This document shows, piece by piece, positions 22,958-29,788 of a DNA stretch of 35,534 bases. The stretch's first letter is position 1. Each line of letters opens with the position of its first letter. A program made the translations under genes and the position numbers. The notes under the pieces are model-generated. The model was not told the origin of the DNA. It saw nothing but the letters and a program-made list of their open reading frames with translations, and did no database searches. Origin of the DNA: Actinomycetes bacterium (GTDB taxonomy: Bacteria > Actinomycetota > Acidimicrobiia > Acidimicrobiales > Bog-793); the NCBI GenBank assembly GCA_021838945.1, contig JAKCCH010000025.1:1-35534 (forward strand). Reading direction: 5' to 3'.

Positions 22958-23047
22958 AGACACACGAACAGATGGGAAAGCGCCACTCCGGTGCGCCGTC
23001 TCGAGCGCGCTCCGGCGGGCGCGAGCACCCGACGAGCAGAGGAGACC

Positions 23048-23869
23048 ATGGGGTTCGGACTGGAGACCTACAAGGAGCGGGCGAGTCGGCTGCACTGGGA
23101 CGACCTCGACTTCGAGGCCTTTGCCGAACGGCCGCTCGACGCGGATGCTCTGCGATGCGTCCGTTACATGCACGACGTCGAGTACCACACGATCTGTTAC
23201 CTGCGCGACCTCCTCGTCACCCCGGCCCACGCCGATCCCGAGGTCACGGCGTTCCTCAGCATGTGGGCGTTCGAGGAGCTCTGGCACGGCGAGGCGCTCG
23301 GCGCGGTGCTCGCCGCCCACGGCATCGCCGACGGCACCGCGCAGCTCGCCGACCTTCGCACCGGGCTCGGGTGGCGCGACCGCGTGCGCCCGCTGCTCCT
23401 CGGCCTCGGTGGGTGGATGGCCGGTCGCGACGTCGTCGCCGTCGAGATGGCATGGGGCGCCCTCAACGAATCGACCACCCAAGCCGGTTATTCGCTCCTC
23501 GGGCGGAAGTCCGGCCACCCCGTTCTGAAGGAGCTGCTCGGGCGGATCATGCGCCAAGAGGGACGGCACCTCGACTTCTACACCCGGCAGGCGACGCGCC
23601 GCCTCGCCACGAGCGGGCGCGCCCAAAGGCTCGCTCGAGCCTCTCTCCGCCACCTCTGGAAACCGGTCGGCTCGGGGATCATGGCGACCGAGGAGACGCG
23701 GTTCCTCTTGCGCTACCTCATGGGCGATGCTGGTGGGCGGGAGACGGCGCGGCGGTTGGACGCTCGTTTCGATCGGATTCCCGGCATGGGAGGGCTCGGA
23801 CTGGTGACAAGGGCAGTGACTGCGGCGGGCCAGCCCCCCGCTCTCGCGAGCTCGGAGGCTCAGTCGTGA
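23048..23869 (+). CDS. Diiron ferritin-like protein, acyl-ACP desaturase type
   Basis: A 273-residue all-helical protein with a complete set of diiron ligands in the order used by acyl-ACP desaturases: Glu45 (DVEYHT), Glu77-x2-His80 (FEELWH), Glu141 (LNEST) and Glu171-x2-His174 (QEGRHLDFY). Such enzymes use oxygen and electrons from ferredoxin to desaturate or otherwise oxidise acyl chains; the M. tuberculosis DesA proteins are examples. The ATG at 23048 is preceded by GAGGAGA; longer frames upstream would cover the promoter. It overlaps the sigma gene by four bases (GTGA), so the two are translationally coupled. Presence in an ECF-sigma operon suggests membrane-lipid adjustment or an oxygen-linked stress function. 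The substrate is unproven. Confidence 0.85.
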   Translation: MGFGLETYKERASRLHWDDLDFEAFAERPLDADALRCVRYMHDVEYHTICYLRDLLVTPAHADPEVTAFLSMWAFEELWHGEALGAVLAAHGIADGTAQLADLRTGLGWRDRVRPLLLGLGGWMAGRDVVAVEMAWGALNESTTQAGYSLLGRKSGHPVLKELLGRIMRQEGRHLDFYTRQATRRLATSGRAQRLARASLRHLWKPVGSGIMATEETRFLLRYLMGDAGGRETARRLDARFDRIPGMGGLGLVTRAVTAAGQPPALASSEAQS

Positions 23870-24531
23870 GCGGCCCGAGGTCGGGGCTGCGCCGCCGGCG
23901 CTCGACGACCGAGCCGTCGGCTGTTCAGAGGGCAGCGCCATCGGAAGGGAGGGCGGAGCTGCAGAACTGGCCAGCCGCCGACGACACCGTGCTCGTGATC
24001 GGCATCTCGCGATGGCACGAGAACGCGCTCGCCGAGGCCTACCGGCGACACGGCGGGAACGTGTACGCCCTGGCCCGGCGGGTCCTCGTCGACCCAGGCA
24101 TCGCCGAGGAGATCACCCAGGACGTGTTCGTCAAGCTGTGGGAGCAGCCGGAGCAGTTCGATCCGAGCCGGGGCACGCTTCGTGCGTACCTCCTCGTCCA
24201 GGCTCATCGGCGTGCCGTCGACCGTGTGAGGCAGGACACGGCGAGGCGAGATCGTCAGGTGCGGGAGGCCGCTCTCACCGCGCAGGCCGGCTACAGCCTC
24301 GAGGACGAGGTCTGGCAGATGGCGCTGGCGGAACGCGTGAAGGCGGCAATGGAGACCTTGGAGCGGGAGGAGCGACAGGCGATCGAGCTCGCGTACTTCG
24401 GCGGTCACACGTATCGGGAGGTGGCGCGGATGCTCGGTCAGCCGGAGGGCACCGTGAAGAGCAGGATCCGAGCCGGGTTGCGCCGGATGAACGCCGTTCT
24501 GTCGGGGATCGAGAAGGAGGGGCTTCGATGA
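23866..24531 (+). CDS. ECF sigma factor, SigK-like
   Basis: A 221-residue sigma-70 family factor. Region 2 spans about 50-120 (LAEAYRRHGGNVYALARRVL, ITQDVFVKLWEQPEQFDPSRGTLRAYL, AHRRAVDRVR) and region 4 about 160-215 (AMETLEREERQAIELAYFGGHTYREVARMLGQPEGTVKSRIRAGLRRM). A 45-residue N-terminal extension precedes region 2. The GTG start is preceded by GGAGG and overlaps the upstream stop; the anti-sigma gene overlaps its own stop (ATGA). The layout sigma then zinc anti-sigma matches SigK-RskA of mycobacteria. It should recognise the two TCATCC-N16-(C/T)CGAA promoters in the divergent region upstream. Membership of the SigK/ECF19 group is by resemblance only. Confidence 0.93.
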   Translation: MSGPRSGLRRRRSTTEPSAVQRAAPSEGRAELQNWPAADDTVLVIGISRWHENALAEAYRRHGGNVYALARRVLVDPGIAEEITQDVFVKLWEQPEQFDPSRGTLRAYLLVQAHRRAVDRVRQDTARRDRQVREAALTAQAGYSLEDEVWQMALAERVKAAMETLEREERQAIELAYFGGHTYREVARMLGQPEGTVKSRIRAGLRRMNAVLSGIEKEGLR

Positions 24532-25298
24532 ACCACGATGAAGCGAGCGAGCTGCTCGGCGCCTACGCCCTCGACGCGGTCGACGGCGACGAGGAAGCGG
24601 CAGTGCGCGCACACCTTGCCGAATGCCCCCGTTGCCACTCCGAGCTCTCGGCTCTCGTTCGGGCTGCCGCCGCTCTCGGTGACCAGGCGAACGAGAAGGC
24701 GAGCGCGGCGCCGCCAGGGGTCTGGGACCGCATCGCGGGGCAGCTGGCGGAGCAGCCGCCGCCGTTGCGGCTCGTCGGCTCGTCGGCTGCGGTGGTCGGC
24801 GCACGCAGGTCTTCGCCCTTGTGGCGACGGGCTGCGGCCGTCGCTGCGGTTGCTGCGGTAGTCGCCTGTGCCTTCCTCGGATGGGACGTCTCGCATCTCG
24901 ACTCACGTGTCAGCCAGATGCAGGCCGCGATGGCGAGAAACGGCGTCGCCCAAGCCGCCGCAGCCGCCGCCCTCGCTCCCGACAGCCGGCGGATCGAGCT
25001 CACCTCTTCCGCCGGCGCTGTCCGGGCCGAGGTCGTCGTCCTTCCGGGCGGGCAGGGGTACGTTCTCTCGACCTCGCTGCCGACGCTCGGTACGGGCCGC
25101 ACCTACCAGCTCTGGGGGCAGTCGGGGAGCCGTCCCATCTCGATCGGGTTGCTCGGTGCGTCGGGAGCGCCGGCCGCCTTTCGCATCGACGGGCAGTTGA
25201 GCGCCCTCATGGTGACAGCCGAGCCTGCCGGTGGAACCGTCGCGCCGACGACGCCGGTTCTCGCGCAGGCATCTCTCGCCGGTCTCCACACCGCGTGA
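24528..25298 (+). CDS. Membrane-bound zinc anti-sigma factor, RskA-like
   Basis: A 256-residue anti-sigma factor. The N-terminal cytosolic zinc anti-sigma domain has His29-x3-Cys33-x2-Cys36 (AHLAECPRCHSEL), the motif shared by RskA and many ECF anti-sigma factors. One transmembrane helix is at about 101-118 (RAAAVAAVAAVVACAFLG). The extracytoplasmic part (about 140-256) is the RskA C-terminal domain, with VLPGGQGYVLSTSLPTLGTGRTYQLWG. It should hold the upstream sigma factor inactive at the membrane until released by regulated proteolysis or redox change. AAGGAGG precedes the ATG. It is the last gene of the operon; 160 bp without a gene follow. Confidence 0.92.
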   Translation: MNHDEASELLGAYALDAVDGDEEAAVRAHLAECPRCHSELSALVRAAAALGDQANEKASAAPPGVWDRIAGQLAEQPPPLRLVGSSAAVVGARRSSPLWRRAAAVAAVAAVVACAFLGWDVSHLDSRVSQMQAAMARNGVAQAAAAAALAPDSRRIELTSSAGAVRAEVVVLPGGQGYVLSTSLPTLGTGRTYQLWGQSGSRPISIGLLGASGAPAAFRIDGQLSALMVTAEPAGGTVAPTTPVLAQASLAGLHTA

Positions 25299-25460
25299 CC
25301 TCTTGACGGGGGCGCGCTGGGGCGTGCTCCGGCGTGCTCCGCCGGCGAGCGGCTGGTGGCGAGGGTCGTGGTGTTGCCCGTTCCACGGCCTCTCCTCCTC
25401 GATGGGTCGTTCGTGCTGGTGCACCACGCCCGCCCGAGGATCTCTGGCAGTCTCAGAAGG

Positions 25461-25533
25461 TGGGGACGGAGGGACTCGAACCCTCACTGGAGGCGTTTTA
25501 AGCGCCCTGCCTCTGCCGTTGGGCTACGTCCCC
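25461..25533 (-). tRNA. tRNA with UAA anticodon but a short (class I) variable arm
   Basis: A 73-nt cloverleaf reads on the minus strand: acceptor GGGGACG/CGTCCCC with discriminator A; T8 A9; a D arm of three pairs (GCC/GGC) plus a C-A mismatch, containing A14, A15, G18 and G19; anticodon stem GGGCG/CGCCT with loop CTTAAAA, so anticodon TAA (leucine codon UUA); a five-nt variable loop CCAGT; and T arm GAGGG-TTCGAGT-CCCTC. The 3' CCA is not fully encoded (ACC, then T). Leucine tRNAs normally have a long variable arm, so the identity is open. The stop codon of the carboxylesterase gene (TAG) is formed by bases 8-10 of this tRNA. Confidence 0.85.
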
Positions 25534-27176
25534 GTCGCCGGCTCAACCCGGCGCTGTCGCCCCTCGTCGGGCACGTGGACCCGAGCAGCGTGCTCCGCCT
25601 CACGCACACCGTAAGGTCCGAGGGCTTCGTCGAGCCACGCTCGCTCGACCTCCATCGGTGCGGCGAGGACCTCGACCGTTCGGCCGAGCCGCTTCGTCGC
25701 CCGCACCGTCGCGTCGTAGCGGGGCCACTCTCCCGAGACGTCGTTCGATGGGTCTCCCGTTCGGGCGAACGACGTCCAGGCGCGACGCATCACCTGGCTG
25801 AGCTGCTCGGCCTCCTCTCCCCCGCCCGAGAAGATCGTCACGAACGGGTTGGTGCAACTCCCGAAAACAAAGGGCAGGTCGAGCGCGTGGCAGGACCCGA
25901 GCGCGCCACCGGCGAACGGTGACTCCCAGTCGAAGAGGTACGCGTAGACGTTGGGGCTCTGGCACCCGGTGGCGAGCCGCATCGCCGGAACCCGGAAGGT
26001 CCAGTCCGAAGCGAACGCCGAGTAGACGTCCGCCGGCTCGGGCGGCGTCGTGGAGCGCGCCACCAGCTCGCTCCGGTACGTCTCGACCGTCTTGGCCGCG
26101 TGGAGCACGTCGTCGAGCCCGGCTCCGCCGATCAAGCGGGAGACCTGGCGCTCGAGGCGCTCGTCATCGATGTCCCGGAGCGCCGCATTCGCCCACGTCC
26201 AGAAACGCCACTCGTCCCGGTTCGTCCCCACCAACACATCCACGGCGGCCGCGCTGCCCGCCGCGATGGCGGCCGCAGGGTGTTCGGCGAGCGACCCGCC
26301 GTCGATGACCGGCTGGAACGGCAGCCCGAGGAGCTCGTAGTTCGGGTAGATCGCGATCTGCGCCTTCAGGATCTCCTCGGCGGGCAGGTCGAGCAACGCC
26401 TGGCGATCGATCGTGGACAGGCCGATCTCGGCCACGAGGTCTTCGGCCACTCGGACAGCGGAACCCTCGCCCAAGGCGAGGGCGGCGCCGCTCTGGAGGA
26501 TGGCCCGTCTGAACAGGCGCCCCGAGGCCCTCGTGGCGAGGAGCGCTGCGACCGACATCGCCCCCGCCGACTCGCCGAAGATCGTGACGTTCTGCGGGTC
26601 GCCGCCGAAGTTCTCGATGTTGCTCCGGACCCACTCGAGAGCGGCGATCTGGTCCTGCAAGCCCCAGTTCCCGAAACCCGCACCGTTCCCGCCAACACCC
26701 TCCTCCACGAGCGCCGGGTGCGCGAGCCATCCGAGCGCGCCGAGCCGGTAGTTGACGGTGACGAGCACGACGCCGTCGCCCTCGGTGGCGAGCCGCTCAC
26801 CCGCGTAGAGCTGCGAGGAGGCGCTCCCGCTCACGAAACCCCCGCCGTGGATCCACACCATGACGGCCCGGCGGGCGGTCGGGTCCGGGTCGGGCGTGTA
26901 GACGTTCAGGTACAGGCAGTCCTCGGACTGCTCGAGTGGGTCGCCGGGCACTGATCCGGCCGGGTCGGGCGGCGGCTGCAGGCTCATCGGCATCCACGCC
27001 GTCGCGTCCCGCTCCCCGACCCACGCTTGCGGCGGCCGCGGGGCCCGGAACCGGAGGTCCCCGACCGGAGGCGCCGCGTAGGGGATGCCGCGGAAGACCG
27101 CCAGCTCGTCCTTGAGCTCACCGGCGACCGTCCCCGCCGTGGTCTCGACCCTGATGCGCTCGGTGTCCGAACTCAC
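25524..27176 (-). CDS. Type B carboxylesterase (alpha/beta hydrolase)
   Basis: A 550-residue carboxylesterase/lipase of the cholinesterase-like family, the normal length. The catalytic triad is visible: Ser203 in TIFGESAGAMS, Glu322 in GTNRDEWRF and His430 in GSCHALDLPFVFG; the oxyanion-hole motif is WIHGGGFVSG at 109-118. The signature EDCLYLNVYTP is at 85-95. No signal peptide, so the enzyme is probably cytosolic; substrates are likely short-chain or aromatic esters. The GTG start is preceded by GGAG. The 3' end overlaps the first 10 nt of a tRNA gene on the same strand, so its mRNA and the tRNA precursor may be one transcript. A cluster of palindromic repeats lies upstream. Confidence 0.95.
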   Translation of the reverse strand: MSSDTERIRVETTAGTVAGELKDELAVFRGIPYAAPPVGDLRFRAPRPPQAWVGERDATAWMPMSLQPPPDPAGSVPGDPLEQSEDCLYLNVYTPDPDPTARRAVMVWIHGGGFVSGSASSQLYAGERLATEGDGVVLVTVNYRLGALGWLAHPALVEEGVGGNGAGFGNWGLQDQIAALEWVRSNIENFGGDPQNVTIFGESAGAMSVAALLATRASGRLFRRAILQSGAALALGEGSAVRVAEDLVAEIGLSTIDRQALLDLPAEEILKAQIAIYPNYELLGLPFQPVIDGGSLAEHPAAAIAAGSAAAVDVLVGTNRDEWRFWTWANAALRDIDDERLERQVSRLIGGAGLDDVLHAAKTVETYRSELVARSTTPPEPADVYSAFASDWTFRVPAMRLATGCQSPNVYAYLFDWESPFAGGALGSCHALDLPFVFGSCTNPFVTIFSGGGEEAEQLSQVMRRAWTSFARTGDPSNDVSGEWPRYDATVRATKRLGRTVEVLAAPMEVERAWLDEALGPYGVREAEHAARVHVPDEGRQRRVEPATGT

Positions 27177-27217
27177 TCCAACTCCTCACGTCGTGCTCAG
27201 CCTCTGGCCCGTCCGCC

Positions 27218-27263
27218 GCTGGTTCAGATTGTTGCCGAGATCGGGGGTGAACACTCAACCGGC
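27218..27263. repeat. 46-nt palindromic repeat, copy C1
   Basis: GGTTCAG at 27221-27227 and CTCAACC at 27254-27260, the standard offsets of the 46-nt unit. The arms are less complementary than in copy B. It lies in the 320-bp gene-free stretch (27177-27496) between the divergent carboxylesterase and NlpC/P60 genes. Confidence 0.7.
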
Positions 27264-27268
27264 GGCGT

Positions 27269-27314
27269 GGCGGTTCAGGTTTCGCCCTCGGTGGCGACAG
27301 CAGTCTCAACCGGC
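27269..27314. repeat. 46-nt palindromic repeat, copy C2
   Basis: GGTTCAG at 27272-27278 and CTCAACC at 27305-27311. The right half, ACAGCAGTCTCAACC, differs from copy B by one base. It begins five bases after copy C1 ends, and both have the right flank CGGCGGCGT. Confidence 0.75.
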
Positions 27315-27369
27315 GGCGTCGCGGCGGCGGCGGGAAGGTCATCCACGTGGCAACCGGACAGGTCAGCCG

Positions 27370-27415
27370 GGTGGTTGAGATTTCACCCGCCCGGCGTGCA
27401 GCAACCTCAACCGCT
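27370..27415. repeat. 46-nt palindromic repeat, copy C3 with an extra half-site
   Basis: GGTTGAG at 27373-27379 and CTCAACC at 27406-27412. A further CTCAACC half-site lies at 27418-27424. Between C2 and C3 there is only a GC-rich stretch in which I see no feature. Confidence 0.72.
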
Positions 27416-27459
27416 CACTCAACCGCCCAGCGGGGTGGTCGCCCCCACGCCTCAGAGTG

Positions 27460-27488
27460 TTGACATCTGTGGCTGGTGTTGGCAAAGT
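27460..27488 (+). promoter_or_regulatory. Candidate promoter of the NlpC/P60 gene
   Basis: A perfect -35 TTGACA (27460-27465) is followed after 17 bp by CAAAGT (27483-27488), a weak -10. Transcription would start about 27495, right at the ATG at 27497, so the message may be leaderless. Confidence 0.4.
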
Positions 27489-27496
27489 GGTTCCTG

Positions 27497-28777
27497 ATGC
27501 AAATGGGGATCGTGCGCTCTCGGCGCCTTGCGGCCGCCGGCGGAGCGCTGTTCATCGCCCTCGCGACGGTTGTTCCGGCGGTCTCCGCACTCGCCGCACC
27601 GACGAAGGCCCAGATCCAGTCGATGCGACAGCGCGCTGCCGCGCTCGCCAACCAGCTCGCGAGGGACCAGCAGCGGGTCGTCCGCATCTCGGAGGCGTAC
27701 GACGAGGCACGGATCACGCTCGCCAACGACCGGCGCACCCTCCAGGCGACGCAGCGCAAGCTCGAGCAACGCCAACATCAGCTCGACGCCGCACGAGTCC
27801 AGCTTCGCAACGCCGCTGTCGCTGCCTACGTGACAGGCGATGGCCAGCAGGCGCAGTTCGCAGCCCTCCTCAACCCGGACCTTGCCGCCGGCGACAGCAT
27901 CGCCGTGTACGGCAGCTCCGTCGCCACCAACCTGCACAGCGCCGTGCTTGCCCTCGACAACGCTTCCCGCCGCCTCGCAGCCGAGCGTGACGTGCAGCGC
28001 CAGGAGGAGCGGCAGGCTGCAGCTGTCGTCCGCCAGATCGCGGCGGAGCGGTCGGCCGCAGAGGCAGCGACGGCTCAGATCACCGGGATCCTCCACCAGG
28101 TGCGCGGCCAGATCGCCCACATGATGGTCGAGTACGAGGCATACCAGGCCAAGCTCGCTGCAGAGCGGGCCGCCGCCGCAAGAGCCGCCGCCGAGCGGGC
28201 TGCTGCGGCAGCGGCGGCTGAAGCAGCAGCTGCGGCGGCAGCCGCGGTCGCCGACGCGCACCCGTCGTCCGGCAACCAGGCAGGAGCCGGAGCCGCCGCC
28301 GGCTCGGCCGGCCAGGCCGGCTCGGCCGGAGGTGGCAGCTCGTCGGGTGGCGGTGGGACGACCGTCATCGGGCAGACCCTCGTCCCGGCAGGGAGGAACG
28401 CCGCCGGACAGGCAGCCGTCGCGGCCGCCGAGGGCTACATCGGTGTCCCCTATGTCTGGGGCGGCGCGAGCCGCAAGGGCGTCGACTGCTCCGGCCTCAC
28501 GATGCTCGCCTGGGCGGCAGCCGGCGTTCAGCTCGCGCACGGTGCGACCTCGCAGTGGCAGGTGTCCACACCGGTCCAGGCCAGCCAGATCGAGCCCGGC
28601 GACCTGATCTTCTACCACTTCGCCAACGACGGGCCGTGGCCGATCACCCATGTGGCCATGTACATCGGATCCGGGCCGTACGGGACCAACACGATCCTGC
28701 AGGCGGCCGAGACCGGCACCAACGTCGGCTACTACGCCATGTACTGGGGCGGTTTCGTCGCCTTCGGACAGCCGTAG
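27497..28777 (+). CDS. Secreted NlpC/P60 peptidoglycan endopeptidase with N-terminal coiled coil
   Basis: A 426-residue secreted hydrolase. Signal peptide about 1-34 (RRLAAAGGALFIALATVVPAVSALAA); a long coiled coil at about 38-225; an extreme Ala/Glu/Arg run at about 225-255; a Gly/Ser linker; then the NlpC/P60 domain at about 305-426. Catalytic Cys331 is in VDCSGLTML and His385 in ITHVAMYIG; the third polar residue is probably Gln402. The layout matches RipA/PcsB-type enzymes that cleave stem peptides during cell separation, where the coiled coil keeps the enzyme inactive until a divisome partner such as FtsX binds. The start is uncertain: a GTG at 27476 would add seven residues, and ATG 27503 is also possible. 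Confidence 0.92.
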   Translation: MQMGIVRSRRLAAAGGALFIALATVVPAVSALAAPTKAQIQSMRQRAAALANQLARDQQRVVRISEAYDEARITLANDRRTLQATQRKLEQRQHQLDAARVQLRNAAVAAYVTGDGQQAQFAALLNPDLAAGDSIAVYGSSVATNLHSAVLALDNASRRLAAERDVQRQEERQAAAVVRQIAAERSAAEAATAQITGILHQVRGQIAHMMVEYEAYQAKLAAERAAAARAAAERAAAAAAAEAAAAAAAAVADAHPSSGNQAGAGAAAGSAGQAGSAGGGSSSGGGGTTVIGQTLVPAGRNAAGQAAVAAAEGYIGVPYVWGGASRKGVDCSGLTMLAWAAAGVQLAHGATSQWQVSTPVQASQIEPGDLIFYHFANDGPWPITHVAMYIGSGPYGTNTILQAAETGTNVGYYAMYWGGFVAFGQP

Positions 28778-28821
28778 GTCCCGTAGAGGGGCAGCCGGTA
28801 CCCGCCACTACGATCGGCTTT

Positions 28822-29766
28822 GTGGCGAGCAACTCGAACCGCAAGGCCCGGCAACCCCAGGCGGGGAACGGCAGCGAGATCGAGAGTGAGATCGACCGCG
28901 AGGTCGACGCCCCCATCGGCTCCCTCCTCAGGTTCCCCGGCGGGGATCCCTCCGACCGACTCCAGCAAACCGATCCGGCCCGACGGGGCGACGTCGACGA
29001 GTGGGGCCGTTCGGAGCACATGCGCCGGCTCATCCGCCAGCTCACGACCCCGATGTACCAGCGCTGGTTCCGGGTCGAGTGGGAGGGCCTCGAGAAGATC
29101 CCGCGGCACGGCGGCGCGCTGCTGATCGCCAACCACGGGGGCGCCATCCCGTCGGACGCTCCGATGATCATGCACGGCATCGAGCAGGAGCTGGGCCGGC
29201 CCGTCTACGGCCTTGCCGACAACTGGTTCCGCACCGTCCCACTCGTGGGAACCATGTGGAGCCGGGGAGGCGGTGTGCCCGCCCACCCGGACAACGCCCA
29301 CCGGATCCTCCACGAGCACGGCGACCTCGCGCTCGTGTTCCCCGAGGGAGCAAAGGGGCCGGGCAAGCTCGTGACGGAGCGGTACCGCCTACGACGGTTC
29401 GGCCGCGGCGGCTTCGTCGAGACTGCCATGCGTGCCGGCGTCCCGGTCATCCCCATCGCCTCGGTCGGCGCCGAGGAGTCGATGCCGATCCTCTACAAGT
29501 CCTCGGCCGGTGCCAGGCTGCTCCGACTTCCCTACCTGCCGCTCACCGCGAACCACCTCGTCTTCGGACCGGTCCTCGGCACCGTCATGTACCTCCCGTC
29601 CAAATTCCGGTTCCGCGTGCTCGACCCTGTGCACTTCGACGTCGAGCCGGGCCTCGCGCGCTACCCGCGCGGCCGCGTCATGGACGAGGCCGAGGCGATC
29701 CGCCAGAACCTCCAGGAGAACCTGTTCGACATGCTCGCCAAACGGCGCAGCATATGGTTCGGCTGA
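28822..29766 (+). CDS. Lysophospholipid acyltransferase (PlsC-like) family protein
   Basis: A 314-residue acyltransferase. The N-terminal 85 residues are polar and charged; the PlsC-like domain follows. The His motif is NHGGAIPSD (His105 and Asp112), with six residues between rather than the classical four, as in the NHSGxxPxD subfamily. The second motif VFPEGAKGPGK (about 172-182) binds the phosphate. No clear membrane helix. Such enzymes add an acyl chain to lysophosphatidic acid or a related lipid. GTG at 28822 is chosen because the residues upstream in the same frame overlap the preceding gene. The SDR gene begins 23 bp downstream, and this acyltransferase-SDR pairing suggests a shared role in lipid synthesis. 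Confidence 0.87.
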   Translation: MASNSNRKARQPQAGNGSEIESEIDREVDAPIGSLLRFPGGDPSDRLQQTDPARRGDVDEWGRSEHMRRLIRQLTTPMYQRWFRVEWEGLEKIPRHGGALLIANHGGAIPSDAPMIMHGIEQELGRPVYGLADNWFRTVPLVGTMWSRGGGVPAHPDNAHRILHEHGDLALVFPEGAKGPGKLVTERYRLRRFGRGGFVETAMRAGVPVIPIASVGAEESMPILYKSSAGARLLRLPYLPLTANHLVFGPVLGTVMYLPSKFRFRVLDPVHFDVEPGLARYPRGRVMDEAEAIRQNLQENLFDMLAKRRSIWFG

Positions 29767-29788
29767 GGCCGGGGCGGGAGCCATCGAA

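Noticed and set aside
27218-27427. Clustered palindromes considered as a CRISPR array
   Set aside because: Only three units, irregular spacing, variable interior and no cas genes.
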